This document shows positions 1-8,722 of a stretch of DNA of 64,000 bases, piece by piece. The DNA comes from Bradyrhizobium lablabi (GTDB taxonomy: Bacteria; Pseudomonadota; Alphaproteobacteria; Rhizobiales; Xanthobacteraceae). Numbering within the stretch: the stretch's first letter is position 1; the number at the start of each line of letters is the position of its first letter. The stretch spans positions 4,092,001 to 4,156,000 of the forward strand of contig NZ_LT670844.1 in NCBI RefSeq assembly GCF_900141755.1. The letters run 5' to 3'. The notes under the pieces are model-generated. The model was not told the origin of the DNA. It searched no databases and worked only from the letters and a program-made list of their open reading frames with translations. The position numbers and the translations under genes were made by a program.

Positions 1-109
1 ACGTCACGACCGATAGCGCCGCGACGCCGACCAGCGATGCCGCGATCAGCGACGCCAACGCGGTGCGTAATCCAGTGCCTATCGCGGCAATCGCGAATCG
101 TCCGGTCAT
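1..109 (-). CDS. lolA-like gene, 5' end only (partial)
   Basis: An ATG at 109 on the minus strand opens a frame that stays open to the window edge (36 codons). It encodes a short basic start followed by a hydrophobic, alanine-rich stretch that looks like a Sec signal peptide. It lies directly downstream of ftsK on the same strand. In Bradyrhizobium-type genomes that position is usually held by lolA, the periplasmic carrier of outer-membrane lipoproteins. The assignment rests on position and signal peptide only; the mature protein is outside the window. Confidence 0.5.
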   Translation of the reverse strand, partial: MTGRFAIAAIGTGLRTALASLIAASLVGVAALSVVT

Positions 110-248
110 GTTACGTTTCAGATTTCCAGTCAACGCGAGGTCCTGTCAGGCTTTCGCCCATGTTATCGTGGTTCCGGCCAAAAGCAGATACCGTATTTCC
201 GTGAAAATATAATGCAATTCCTTGTGTCCCTGGCCCGGGTCAGATTTC

Positions 249-2699
249 TCAAAACCGGCTCTCTTCTTCTTCGACCAGAATCTCGCGCTTTCCGGCGTGG
301 TTAGCCTGGCCGACAATGCCTTCCAGCTCCATCCGCTCCATCAGCGACGCCGCGCGGTTATATCCGATCTGCAGCCGGCGCTGGATGTAGCTGGTGGAGG
401 CCTTGCGGTCGCGCTTGACGATCGCAACCGCCTGCGCGAACAAATCGCCGCCGCCATCGCCGCCCATGCCGGTTGCATCGAACACCGCGCCGTCCTCATC
501 GGTCGGCTCCTCCGCCGTGACGGCTTCGAGATATTCCGGCTGGCCTTGGGTCTTGAGATGGCGCACCACCTTCTCGACCTCTTCGTCCGAGACGAAGGGA
601 CCGTGGACGCGGCTGATGCGTCCGCCACCGGCCATATAGAGCATGTCGCCCTGTCCGAGCAGCTGCTCGGCGCCCATTTCGCCCAGGATCGTGCGGCTGT
701 CGATCTTCGAGGTGACCTGGAACGAGATGCGGGTCGGAAAATTCGCCTTGATGGTGCCGGTGATGACGTCGACCGAGGGCCGTTGCGTCGCCAGGATCAC
801 ATGCAGGCCGGCGGCGCGCGCCATTTGCGCCAGCCGCTGCACCGCGCCTTCGATATCCTTGCCCGCGACCATCATCAAGTCGGCCATTTCGTCGACGATG
901 ATGACGATGTAGGGCAGCGGATCGAGATCGAGTTTTTCTTCCTCGTAGATCGCCTTGCCGGTTTCCTTGTCGAAGCCGGTATGCACGGTGCGCGTCAGCG
1001 CCTCGCCCTTCGATCGCGCTTCCACCAGGCGGGCATTGTAGCCGTCGATGTTGCGCACGCCGACCTTGGACATTTTCTTGTAGCGCTCTTCCATCTCGCG
1101 CACCGCCCATTTCAGCGCGACCACGGCCTTCTTCGGATCGGTGACGACCGGCGTCAGCAAATGCGGAATGCCGTCATAGACCGAGAGTTCGAGCATCTTG
1201 GGGTCGACCATGATCAGGCGGCACTGATCGGGCCGCAGCCGGTAGACCAGGCTCAGGATCATGGTGTTGATGGCGACCGACTTACCCGAGCCCGTAGTGC
1301 CGGCGATCAACAGATGCGGCATCCGCGCGAGATCGACGATGATGGAATCGCCGCCGATGTTCTTGCCGAGGCAGAGCGGCAGTTTTGCAACGCTCTCGTT
1401 GCCGTCCTTTACCGAAAGCAGCTCGCGCAAATAAACTTTTTCGCGATGCGCGTTCGGCAATTCGATGCCGATCGCGTTGCGGCCGGGGACCACCGCGACG
1501 CGCGCCGACAGCGCGCTCATCGAACGCGCGATATCGTCAGCAAGCCCGATGACGCGGGAGGATTTGATGCCGGGCGCGGGCTCGAGTTCGTACAACGTCA
1601 CCACCGGGCCGGGATGGGCCTTGACGATCTCGCCGCGGACACCGAAATCCCCGAGCACGCCTTCCAGCGCGCGCGAATTGCTATCGAGCTCCGACTTGCT
1701 GAGCGGCTGGCGATCCGAGGCTTTCGGGGCGGTCAGCATCGACACCGCAGGCAGGTCGAACCTGTCGGAGGATTTGCGCGCAGGCGCCCGTGGTGCAGCC
1801 TTCTTGCGCGGGGCGCGGGCGGCCGCCGCTTCTTCTTCCTCGTCGTCCTCTTCGTCAAAATCTGTGTCGGTCTGCGGCGTCAACGCGGGCGCCGCGCGGC
1901 CGAGACTGGGCTCCTGACGCTCGAACGCCGCTGTCCGCGGCGCCGGCGCGCTCGCGACCAGCGAGCGATAGGCGGTGGTCAATAGCCATCCGAGCCGCGC
2001 CTTCGCGCTCATCAGAGCATGAAACGCCCATCCAATCGAAACCGAACCGCCGTCATCGTCCGCTTCTTCGTCCTCGAACGGCGCGTCGTCTTCGTCGATC
2101 CCGGCCGCCTCCTCATCCTGCGCGCGCGAACCTATGCCGCCAGCGATCAGGAATGTCGCGATCATCGCGGCGAACAGGATAGTGCCGAGCACGAGCCGAT
2201 AGAAAAAACCGGGCGGACCGAACACGACGGCGGGCGCGCGCACCAGCGCGTCGCCGACCACGCCGCCAAGCCCGGTCGGCAGCGGCCAGGCCCCGCCATG
2301 CGGCCAGCAACTGGCAAAGCCCGCCGATATCACCGCGCAGAGAATCCAGCAGCCGAGCCGCAGCGCCTCGCGGTCGAATGCGCGGTGGGTCAGCATGCGC
2401 CAGCCCCACACCGCGATGGGCAGGATCAGCATGATGGCCCCTAGGCCCAGGATCTGCATCAACAGATCGGCGCCGATCGCGCCGGGATAACCGACGATGT
2501 TGCGGATTGCGCGCGACGTCGCGTGGCTCAGGCTCGGATCCTGGACCGACCATGTCATCAGCGCGGCTGCCGCGACGCCCGACAGCGCGATCAGGCTTAA
2601 TCCCGCGAGCTCGCGAACGCGCCGCGTCAACGCTTCGCGGATCGAGGCCGGCAATTGGCTGACCAGGGGAATGACACGTTCGATCGCCGGCGTGCTCAT
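249..2699 (-). CDS. ftsK: DNA translocase FtsK
   Basis: An 816-residue membrane-anchored, ATP-driven DNA pump that links chromosome dimer resolution and segregation to septation. The N-terminal ~190 residues carry about four membrane segments. An acidic and Ala/Arg-rich linker follows (about 195-330; runs of D/E near 285), then the motor. Walker A GTTGSGKS is near residue 467-474 and the Walker B region [11 protein letters not shown] near 595. The C-terminal ~70 residues resemble the winged-helix gamma domain that reads KOPS sites. The length is normal for alphaproteobacterial FtsK. The probable lolA start lies 140 bp downstream, so co-transcription is likely. Confidence 0.97.
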   Translation of the reverse strand: MSTPAIERVIPLVSQLPASIREALTRRVRELAGLSLIALSGVAAAALMTWSVQDPSLSHATSRAIRNIVGYPGAIGADLLMQILGLGAIMLILPIAVWGWRMLTHRAFDREALRLGCWILCAVISAGFASCWPHGGAWPLPTGLGGVVGDALVRAPAVVFGPPGFFYRLVLGTILFAAMIATFLIAGGIGSRAQDEEAAGIDEDDAPFEDEEADDDGGSVSIGWAFHALMSAKARLGWLLTTAYRSLVASAPAPRTAAFERQEPSLGRAAPALTPQTDTDFDEEDDEEEEAAAARAPRKKAAPRAPARKSSDRFDLPAVSMLTAPKASDRQPLSKSELDSNSRALEGVLGDFGVRGEIVKAHPGPVVTLYELEPAPGIKSSRVIGLADDIARSMSALSARVAVVPGRNAIGIELPNAHREKVYLRELLSVKDGNESVAKLPLCLGKNIGGDSIIVDLARMPHLLIAGTTGSGKSVAINTMILSLVYRLRPDQCRLIMVDPKMLELSVYDGIPHLLTPVVTDPKKAVVALKWAVREMEERYKKMSKVGVRNIDGYNARLVEARSKGEALTRTVHTGFDKETGKAIYEEEKLDLDPLPYIVIIVDEMADLMMVAGKDIEGAVQRLAQMARAAGLHVILATQRPSVDVITGTIKANFPTRISFQVTSKIDSRTILGEMGAEQLLGQGDMLYMAGGGRISRVHGPFVSDEEVEKVVRHLKTQGQPEYLEAVTAEEPTDEDGAVFDATGMGGDGGGDLFAQAVAIVKRDRKASTSYIQRRLQIGYNRAASLMERMELEGIVGQANHAGKREILVEEEESRF

Positions 2700-2727
2700 G
2701 CTTTCGCCACTAGGTTTTCATCTTTGC

Positions 2728-2772
2728 GCATGATCTTTCCGGAAAACCGGTTTCCACTTTTCCGGATCATGC
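2728..2772. repeat. palindromic repeat between ftsK and the aminotransferase gene
   Basis: GCATGATC at 2728 and GGATCATGC at 2764 form the outer arms of an imperfect 45-bp palindrome whose inside reads TTTCCGGAAAA / TTTTCCGGA. It ends against the aminotransferase stop codon. A degenerate relative, with GATCCGGAAAAGTGG followed by a CCGGTTTTCCGG core, is present at about 62155-62180 upstream of typA. This motif is a common dispersed palindrome in rhizobial genomes. Confidence 0.75.
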
Positions 2773-2773
2773 T

Positions 2774-3988
2774 TTAGTCCAGAATTTCAACGAGGCGATG
2801 CAGCGCCTCGGCGGTTGTTTCACTGTCGGCGACCAACGCCAGGCGGATATAGCCCGCGCCGGGATTGGAGCCATCGGGCTGCTGCCGCGCCAGGTAACTG
2901 CCGGGCACCACGCGCACGCCGCCCTCTCGGTAGAGTTTTAGTGTCGCGGCTTCGTCGCCGCCGCGCTCGGAAACGTCGAGCCAGACGCAGAAGCCGCCGG
3001 CGGGCCTGACATAGCCATAGCGATTGCCGAGGATCTGATCGGCGAGATCGAATTTGATCCGGTAAAGCCTGCGGTTCTCCTCGACATGCGCCTCGTCGCT
3101 ATAGGCTGCGACCGCGACATGCTGCAGCGGCACCGGCACCTGGGGTGCTGCGACATTGCGCAATTCGTGAAACATGGCGAGAAACTTCTTGTCGCCGGCC
3201 GCGAAGCCGACGCGCATGCCCGGCAGGTTCGAACGTTTCGACAGCGACTGAAACGCGACGACATTTTTGAAATCAGGCCCGGCGCATTCCAGCATGCTGC
3301 CCGGCGCTTCCTTGGTGTAGATTTCCGAATAGCATTCGTCGCTGAGAATCATGAAGCCGAAGCGATCGGCGAGTTTTTTCAATCGGCCGAAATATTCCCG
3401 CGAGGCTACCGCGCCTTGCGGATTCGCCGGCGAGGCGATGTAGATCGCAACCGTTCGCGCCAGTGTGGCGTCGTCGAGCGCATCGAGGTCCGGCAAAAAT
3501 CCGTTAGCAAGCGTGGTCGGCAAATAGATCTGCTCGCAATTCGCGGCGCGGGCGCCGGCGCCATAGGCCGGATAGAACGGATTGGGCATCAGGATCGCGG
3601 GCCGGCCGCGCCGCTCGCCGACATAGCGCGCGGCGGTGAGGCCGGCGAAAAACAGGCCCTCGCGGCTGCCGTTCAAAACCAGGATCTCGCTTTCGGGATC
3701 GACCGGGCGCGGCAGGTCGAACCGGGTGGACAGCCAGCCCGCGGCCGCCCGCCGGAACGGCTCGATGCCTTTCGCAATGGGATAGCGGCCGAAATCGGCG
3801 ACGTGCTTTGCCAGTACCGGGCCGACAAAGTCCGGCACCAGGTGCTGCGGTTCGCCTAATGATAACGCAATCAATGGCTTGCCGGGCTGATAGGGGGCCA
3901 GTAGCTCGGTCAGCCGCGCGAACGGCGAACGCTCGCTTGCCTCGCTGCCGGCGCCCTGCGGAGCACGGGATGGAGCGGTCATGGCCAT
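2774..3988 (-). CDS. class I/II PLP-dependent aminotransferase, DapC-like
   Basis: A fold-type I aminotransferase of about 404 residues. The signature SLSKRSNLPGMRVGF contains the probable PLP-binding lysine, and ASPANPQGA matches the NP(Q/N)G loop. The family in alphaproteobacteria is usually annotated as succinyldiaminopimelate transaminase, acting in lysine and peptidoglycan precursor synthesis; substrate cannot be read from sequence alone. The open frame reaches 4090, but the first 34 codons look non-coding. The start is placed at ATG 3988 (MAM), with ATG 3982 as an alternative. Confidence 0.85.
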   Translation of the reverse strand: MAMTAPSRAPQGAGSEASERSPFARLTELLAPYQPGKPLIALSLGEPQHLVPDFVGPVLAKHVADFGRYPIAKGIEPFRRAAAGWLSTRFDLPRPVDPESEILVLNGSREGLFFAGLTAARYVGERRGRPAILMPNPFYPAYGAGARAANCEQIYLPTTLANGFLPDLDALDDATLARTVAIYIASPANPQGAVASREYFGRLKKLADRFGFMILSDECYSEIYTKEAPGSMLECAGPDFKNVVAFQSLSKRSNLPGMRVGFAAGDKKFLAMFHELRNVAAPQVPVPLQHVAVAAYSDEAHVEENRRLYRIKFDLADQILGNRYGYVRPAGGFCVWLDVSERGGDEAATLKLYREGGVRVVPGSYLARQQPDGSNPGAGYIRLALVADSETTAEALHRLVEILD

Positions 3989-4156
3989 ACTTCTGAACGC
4001 CAGCCTTGTTGGACGGCCGGTCGCCCGCGGACCGGCCTCAAACGGATCAAACCACCATAGATACGGCGAGGTTAAGACGCGATTAACCATCGGCGCCCCT
4101 CGACAATTTGCGTGGTATTACCATATTATATCGGAGTATTACCTTGGAGAGCGGCG

Positions 4157-4393
4157 ATGGCAACCACGGTTACGCGCAAGGGCCAAGTGACGATTCCAAA
4201 GCCGGTTCGCGATCATTTGGGGATAGGCCCGGGCAGCCAAATCGCCTTCCGTCGCGCCGACGACGGCAGCATTGTGATCGAGAAGGCGGATAGGACGCAA
4301 CAGCCGAGCCGGTTCGCCAAAGTGATCGGCAGCGCAGGACCCGGTCTTTCCACCGACGAAATCATGGCGCTGCTTCGCGGGAATGACCCGTGA
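4157..4393 (+). CDS. AbrB/MazE-type antitoxin
   Basis: A 78-residue protein whose N-terminal half is a SpoVT/AbrB swapped-hairpin DNA-binding domain (TVTRKGQVTIPKPVRDHLG) followed by a GSQIAFR strand. The C-terminal tail would bind the partner toxin. GGAGAG stands six bases before ATG 4157, which is preferred over the upstream in-frame ATG at 4112. The stop codon overlaps the GTG start of the PIN toxin by four bases (GTGA), the usual translational coupling in vapBC modules. Such antitoxins normally repress their own promoter together with the toxin. Confidence 0.88.
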   Translation: MATTVTRKGQVTIPKPVRDHLGIGPGSQIAFRRADDGSIVIEKADRTQQPSRFAKVIGSAGPGLSTDEIMALLRGNDP

Positions 4394-4797
4394 CGCTTGT
4401 GGATACAAATGTCCTGTTGGATGTTTTCACCAAAGATCCAAAGTGGCTGGGTTGGTCGCTAGCGCAGTTAGAGGAAGCCGCTTTTAGGGGACCTTTGTTG
4501 ATCAATGATGTGATCTACGCGGAGACATCGACCCGCTATTCCACCATCGAAGATTTTGAAACTGTGCTGGCCGGCGCCGGCGTTAGGGTTGCGCCGACGC
4601 CGCGGATGGCGCTGTTTCTCGCGGGCAAGGCCTTCACGCAGTACCGCAGCGCTGGCGGGATTCGCACCGGCGTGCTCGCTGATTTTTTTATCGGTGCCCA
4701 TGCGGCCGTCGAACGTTGCCCGCTGCTGACGCGCGATGCACGACGTTATCGAAATTATTTTCCGACAGTGGCGTTGATCGCTCCACGAGGGGATTGA
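4390..4797 (+). CDS. vapC: VapC-type PIN-domain toxin ribonuclease
   Basis: A 135-residue PIN-domain protein and probable Mg-dependent ribonuclease neutralised by the AbrB-type protein encoded just upstream. Visible acidic residues are the N-terminal DTN motif (residues 4-6), a glutamate in YAETS near residue 40, the D of ADFFIGAHA near 97, and the D of LLTRDARRY near 114. This matches the four-carboxylate PIN site, so the toxin looks intact. It starts with GTG inside the antitoxin stop. The tRNA or rRNA target cannot be predicted. Confidence 0.88.
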   Translation: MTLVDTNVLLDVFTKDPKWLGWSLAQLEEAAFRGPLLINDVIYAETSTRYSTIEDFETVLAGAGVRVAPTPRMALFLAGKAFTQYRSAGGIRTGVLADFFIGAHAAVERCPLLTRDARRYRNYFPTVALIAPRGD

Positions 4798-4857
4798 AAC
4801 AGCGGGAAGCGCCGACGGAGCGCGGCGAACCAAGTTTCGACCACGTGTTGTTTGGCC

Positions 4858-5277
4858 TCAGCGAACCGTGCATTGGGTGACGAGCAAGAACAGCGGCCAC
4901 TGGGAAAGTAAGGACATCACGACGCACATATGGACCATGATGTGAGTCACGGGAATTGCGGGCGGGGTCATATGACCGAACAGCATTCCCCCCTGCCGGT
5001 CCATACTTTCGATTGCCCTTCGAGCGAACCAGTTCCACCGAACGGCAATGAAACAACAAAAAATGTTCAAGGGCGCCGTCAACATAACGACGTCTTCCCA
5101 CAACGAGGTAGAGTGCGCGTTCTTGAGGTGCCAACTTGGACACTGATCGGGAGGTTCAGCCATCAGCAATATCGCAACGGTTACTCCGGATAGGACTACG
5201 CTCGCCGCGACAGCAAGCCGGGCAACCTTGACCCAATTGCCGTCATCAAATTTGGGAAGTTGCGTCTGCTCCGTCAT
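4858..5277 (-). CDS. hypothetical small membrane protein
   Basis: A 139-residue frame with three hydrophobic spans (about residues 17-41, 65-82 and 110-136), separated by polar loops that include CPSWHLKNAH and RRAIESMDRQGG. I do not recognise the family. No strong ribosome-binding site precedes ATG 5277. It converges on the vapC gene with 60 bp between stops. The membrane pattern and lack of a competing gene support it; the weak start signal keeps confidence moderate. Confidence 0.5.
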   Translation of the reverse strand: MTEQTQLPKFDDGNWVKVARLAVAASVVLSGVTVAILLMAEPPDQCPSWHLKNAHSTSLWEDVVMLTAPLNIFCCFIAVRWNWFARRAIESMDRQGGMLFGHMTPPAIPVTHIMVHMCVVMSLLSQWPLFLLVTQCTVR

Positions 5278-5456
5278 GCTTGCATCCTAATCGGGACAAC
5301 TGCCAAATCAAGCAGGCGTAGGACACAACAACCGACGAGGCGTGCGATCGCGCCGATGATAAACTCCACGTATTACGCCGGTTTGCCGCATCGAATGCAT
5401 GCTCAACGTTCGGCGGATTAGGCCTCACTAACTAATCCACCCTGCGGACTTGCGCC

Positions 5457-5519
5457 CTACGGCAATCCCTCGGGGATCAGATGGAAGCGCTGCTTGTCGT
5501 TGGTGTAAATCGCCGCTGC
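5457..5519 (-). pseudogene. C-terminal remnant of a GFA-family gene
   Basis: Minus-strand translation gives about 20 codons, AIYTNDKQRFHLIPEGLP then stop at 5457-5459. This closely matches the end of the intact GFA protein at 7387-7797 (AIYTVDKQPFHVIPEGLP). DNA identity is high over about 60 bp (5461-5520 against 7412-7471) and disappears upstream, where a stop follows. The rest of the 5278-5661 interval holds no gene that I can support. Confidence 0.65.
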
Positions 5520-5661
5520 CCGTCAGTCAGTCAAATGCAGGATATCGCGCATTTTATCCACCCGCGTCAGTCGTTGTTAACCCCGAGCCAAGGATGGACA
5601 GCAATTTAGCAATTCGCCCGCCGTGCGAATGCTATGGCTGAGGCCGGAACGGGGCGGGGTC

Positions 5662-6447
5662 GTGACCATTCAAATCAACACTCACAACGATGTGCTGCGC
5701 CATACAGCCAGACGGGTTGCGGTGGCCACGGGCCTGACGATTGTCATGACCGTCACCACGCTGCTGTTGATTCTGGGCACGGATTTCGACGCCACCGTCC
5801 GGGTTGGTTATGTCATCGGCTTCAGCCTGTGCGTGGCGACCGGTATCTCGGCCATGCTCGCGGGCGCGCTCAGCTATCGATCGGCGCGGTTGATGCGGGA
5901 GTTGACGCTGACGCGCATCGAGATGTCGCGCATCTCGCAAACCGATCAGTTGACCGGATTGCTCAACCGGCGCGGTTTCGACGATGCCGCCGTTCCGGCG
6001 CTCGGCGCGGCCCGCGATGCCGGCGTCCCCGTCGTTGCCTTCATGTGCGACATTGATCATTTCAAATCCATCAATGACCGATTCGGTCATGAAGCCGGCG
6101 ACAAGGTGCTGGTCGGGATGGCCGATGTGCTGCGCCGCTTCGCGAGGAAAGACGGGGTCTTGGTCGCGCGATATGGCGGCGAGGAATTCGCGGCGCTGAT
6201 GATTGGAATTGCCAGCGATCAGGCCGAGCAATATGCCGAGGAAATCCGCAAGGCCTGTGCGGCAAAACAAATCCTGACCGGCGAAACCTCGGAGCGCGTG
6301 ACGATCAGCATCGGCTTTACCGTTGGCCGCGGTGAGGTCGAACTGGCAACCATGATGCGGATTGCCGACCAGGCGCTTTACGCCGCAAAACGTCGCGGCC
6401 GCGACCGCGTGGTGCAGGCCGACAAGCGCTCGCTCGAAATCGCGTGA
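5662..6447 (+). CDS. membrane-bound GGDEF diguanylate cyclase
   Basis: An inner-membrane enzyme expected to make cyclic di-GMP from two GTP. Two membrane segments (about residues 20-42 and 50-78) and a short helical linker precede a GGDEF domain. It carries DQLTGLLNRRGF, the metal/GTP loop CDIDHFKSINDRFGHEAGD, and the active-site RYGGEEF. No canonical RxxD inhibitory site precedes GGEEF. GTG 5662 follows a GGGGCGGGG run and is taken as the start; the frame stays open back to ATG 5623. No sensory domain beyond the membrane segments is visible. It stands alone on its strand. Confidence 0.88.
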   Translation: MTIQINTHNDVLRHTARRVAVATGLTIVMTVTTLLLILGTDFDATVRVGYVIGFSLCVATGISAMLAGALSYRSARLMRELTLTRIEMSRISQTDQLTGLLNRRGFDDAAVPALGAARDAGVPVVAFMCDIDHFKSINDRFGHEAGDKVLVGMADVLRRFARKDGVLVARYGGEEFAALMIGIASDQAEQYAEEIRKACAAKQILTGETSERVTISIGFTVGRGEVELATMMRIADQALYAAKRRGRDRVVQADKRSLEIA

Positions 6448-6493
6448 AGTGAAGGGCTACGCGCTACCAGCGGCCCGTCAAGCGCAGAAGACG

Positions 6494-7339
6494 CTATCCA
6501 CGTGGCAATCGTACCTCGCTGAATCGAAGCGCAAAGGGACTCTTTCCCTGAAATTCCAGAACGCGGTTCTCGACGAGCGCGTTGATCCGCGCAGCCAACA
6601 CGATGTCGCCGGTTTGAAAAACGCCGTCCATCGTCTGATCGGTCAAAACCTCACCCACAACCCTCGCGACCTTCAGCCAATTGGCCTTCACGTGGGATAG
6701 CAAGAGTGAATCAAAGAAAGTGATTGGCGCCGACACAAGCTTGTCGCCGTCGATAACGCGTAGCGGCGCGTTTTCCGAACGGAGTTGGCGCCAGAGATCG
6801 AGATATCGGCCCCGCGCGCTCATCTGCAACGGCTCCGCCAAATCCCAGAGATCGTTGTTGCATATCGTATTGTGGTCGAGCATCCCCAGACTCATCGCCA
6901 AACGCGGCCGCCGGGGTGGGCCGTGCTCGGGGCGGTAGGAGACCTTGACGTCGGTCAGATCGACCACCTCGCACGGCGCGTCTCCGAGCCGCCAAAGCCA
7001 TTCCAGGAATCCCGCATATTCCATTGCAGACCGGCGGGACACCCAGGCGATCTTTCGATGCCGCTGGGAGAGCGACTCGTTCCAAAATGCATGGGCTCGT
7101 GTCGAGATATCCTCCCAACCATTATCCCCATCTTGCTCCGGCGTGGATGGCCAGCCTGTGAACCCCAGTTCTTTCTCAACCCAATTCCTGCGGGCTTCCG
7201 GGTCAACCGGGTCGATCGGACCAAAACTCAAATTGTCGGCGAGGCTGACGACAGTATCGCCCCTGCCGCTCGCCTTGAGCGCCTCTCGAAGGCTGGCAGC
7301 GCCGGTGTCCGTGAAAACGACATGAAGAATAGGAGGCAC
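6494..7339 (-). CDS. DUF1835 domain-containing protein
   Basis: A 281-residue cytoplasmic protein beginning LHVVFTDTGAASLREAL, followed by VSLADNLSFGPID. This is the N-terminal signature of the DUF1835 family, and the C-terminal half fits its usual partner domain (DUF3658 type). No enzymatic role is established for the family. It converges on the diguanylate cyclase (47 bp between stops) and lies 47 bp downstream of the GFA gene on the same strand. It sits inside the segment bounded by two copies of GFA 3' sequence. Confidence 0.8.
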   Translation of the reverse strand: MPPILHVVFTDTGAASLREALKASGRGDTVVSLADNLSFGPIDPVDPEARRNWVEKELGFTGWPSTPEQDGDNGWEDISTRAHAFWNESLSQRHRKIAWVSRRSAMEYAGFLEWLWRLGDAPCEVVDLTDVKVSYRPEHGPPRRPRLAMSLGMLDHNTICNNDLWDLAEPLQMSARGRYLDLWRQLRSENAPLRVIDGDKLVSAPITFFDSLLLSHVKANWLKVARVVGEVLTDQTMDGVFQTGDIVLAARINALVENRVLEFQGKSPFALRFSEVRLPRG

Positions 7340-7386
7340 TATTGCTCGATCCGATCCATCCGGGTTTTTGGCCTGACGAGATCGCC

Positions 7387-7797
7387 CTACCCGCGCTGCG
7401 GCAATCGCTCGAACGCCGGCAATCCCTCGGGGATCACGTGGAACGGCTGCTTGTCGACGGTGTAGATCGCCATCTGCGGGCTACCGAACAGGCCGGGATC
7501 GTCGAGGGTGCCGACCTTCAAGATCGCCGCAGGCAGGCCCGGCCGCAGCGTCGTCATGTGCGTGCCGCACTCGGCGCAGAATTCGCGCGTCACGGCGCCT
7601 TCCAGATCGCTGCGCGCGAATTTCTTCGGGCTACCTTTCGTAAATTTGAAGCCATCGATCGGCATCACCACAAACATATTGGGCGAACCGCCCGAGATAT
7701 ACTGGCATTCGCGGCAATGGCATTGCGCCTTCATCATCGGCTCGCCCTCGGCGACATACCGCACGCTGCCGCAGTAGCACCCGCCTTCGAGTTTCAT
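7387..7797 (-). CDS. GFA family protein (CENP-V/GFA, zinc-binding)
   Basis: A 136-residue single-domain member of the glutathione-dependent formaldehyde-activating family. Paired cysteines expected to bind zinc are present: GGCYCGSVRY at residues 5-14, CHCREC near 26-31, and EFCAECG near 73-79. Most family members have no proven formaldehyde activity, so the name describes fold rather than reaction. Its 3' end is duplicated as a remnant at 5457-5519. Confidence 0.88.
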   Translation of the reverse strand: MKLEGGCYCGSVRYVAEGEPMMKAQCHCRECQYISGGSPNMFVVMPIDGFKFTKGSPKKFARSDLEGAVTREFCAECGTHMTTLRPGLPAAILKVGTLDDPGLFGSPQMAIYTVDKQPFHVIPEGLPAFERLPQRG

Positions 7798-7868
7798 GGT
7801 GTTTCCCCTGTTGTTGTCGCGCGCACATTCGACGCCAGCGAGGCGGCTTTGGCAATGTTTTTTGAACC

Positions 7869-7955
7869 CGTAGCCCGGACGGAGGGAAGCGAACTCCGGG
7901 ATTCTGACCGCGGACGGGCTGTTCCCGGATTTCGCTGTGCTCCATCCGGGCTACG
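7869..7955. repeat. long palindromic repeat (CGTAGCCCGGA family)
   Basis: An 87-bp imperfect inverted repeat. The left arm CGTAGCCCGGACGGAG with GAAGCGAACTCCGGGA answers the right arm TCCCGGATTTCGCTG with TCCATCCGGGCTACG. It lies 5' of the GFA gene. The arms are typical of a dispersed rhizobial palindrome. Confidence 0.75.
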
Positions 7956-8099
7956 GCGCGTGCGCCAAAACGCGATTTTGTTGAATGGGTTCAACGTGAT
8001 TTGGGTCGTCCAGTCCCATTCGCAAAAATAAATCCGTTTCCATCTGACCCAAATCACTTCTAAAACTCACCCCGTCTCGTCCCACACAAGGGGCGTATC

Positions 8100-8450
8100 G
8101 CGATCGTCACGGACGCGGGATGGGATGCGGTGGACGCTGATAGTGCCATTGACGAACGGCACGAAGGCGGACGGCGAAGTCGTGTGGTCCTGACACCCCG
8201 ACGCTGGTGTCAAGTTGGTGGACGCAAATCCGCCGATGACGGTGGCAAAAGAGCCCGGTCACCGGGGAGAGCACGAAATAAGCCGTAAAACCATTGCGTG
8301 CGGGAATGCCGGGATGTTCCGGTGGACTCGTGGTGACTAACGCGCGTGCTTTCTACACTACACGCGCGGCTGCGGGTGCATCGGCACCCGGCATTCCCCA
8401 CGCCCTCACGGGCGGAGAATTCAGCACAACTCGGGCGCATCGCGCCGCGG
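8100..8450. other. structured intergenic element with nested hairpins
   Basis: This 350-bp stretch has no credible gene but several strong stems. A near-perfect 17-bp arm pair (8296-8313 and 8385-8401, GGGAATGCCGGG / CCCGGCATTCCC) encloses an inner stem CGCGCGTG / CACGCGCG and a hairpin GGGTGCATCGGCACCC. Upstream of it are GCCCGGTCACCGGG and other short stems. I recall very similar sequence from many Bradyrhizobium intergenic regions. It could be a repeat, a mobile-element tail or a structured RNA; nothing here decides. Confidence 0.5.
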
Positions 8451-8471
8451 GATCGCGAACCTCTATCCAGT

Positions 8472-8561
8472 CGTCATTGCGAGCGAAGCGAAGCAATCCA
8501 GCTTTGACGCCGAGAAACAGAAAAGCTGGATTGCTTCGTCGCTGCGCTCCTCGCAATGACG
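8472..8561. repeat. palindromic repeat (CGTCATTGCGAGCG family)
   Basis: A 90-bp inverted repeat. CGTCATTGCGAGCGAAGCG and AAGCAATCCAGCTTT are answered by AAAGCTGGATTGCTTCG and CTCGCAATGACG. A second member of the family lies at 50102-50220. It lies downstream of amtB, beyond its terminator. Confidence 0.85.
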
Positions 8562-8604
8562 GGGGTCGGCTGTTTGAAAATTGAATCAGCAAACTCTCAC
8601 CCGC

Positions 8605-8640
8605 CAAAAAGAAAGGGGCTCCAACTTGCGCTGGAGCCCC
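8605..8640 (-). terminator. rho-independent terminator after amtB
   Basis: On the minus strand GGGGCTCCA and TGGAGCCCC form a perfect 9-bp stem around an 8-base loop, followed by TTTCTTTTT. It lies 83 bp beyond the amtB stop, in the right orientation to end the glnK-amtB transcript. Confidence 0.85.
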
Positions 8641-8685
8641 TCAACGGTCAGGGCATTGCCGGGTATGTGCCCGAACCGTAGTTCT

Positions 8686-8713
8686 GGGCGCGATCCTGAA
8701 AAAGATCGCGCCC
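8686..8713. other. perfect hairpin just after the amtB stop
   Basis: GGGCGCGATC and GATCGCGCCC form a 10-bp perfect stem around an 8-base loop, 9 bp past the amtB stop codon. No T-run follows on the minus strand. It may protect the 3' end of the mRNA rather than terminate transcription. Confidence 0.55.
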
Positions 8714-8722
8714 CGGGAGAAC

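Noticed and set aside
222..1985. A 587-codon plus-strand frame opposite ftsK
   Set aside because: Antisense shadow of the FtsK motor domain; low-complexity His/Arg/Asp composition.
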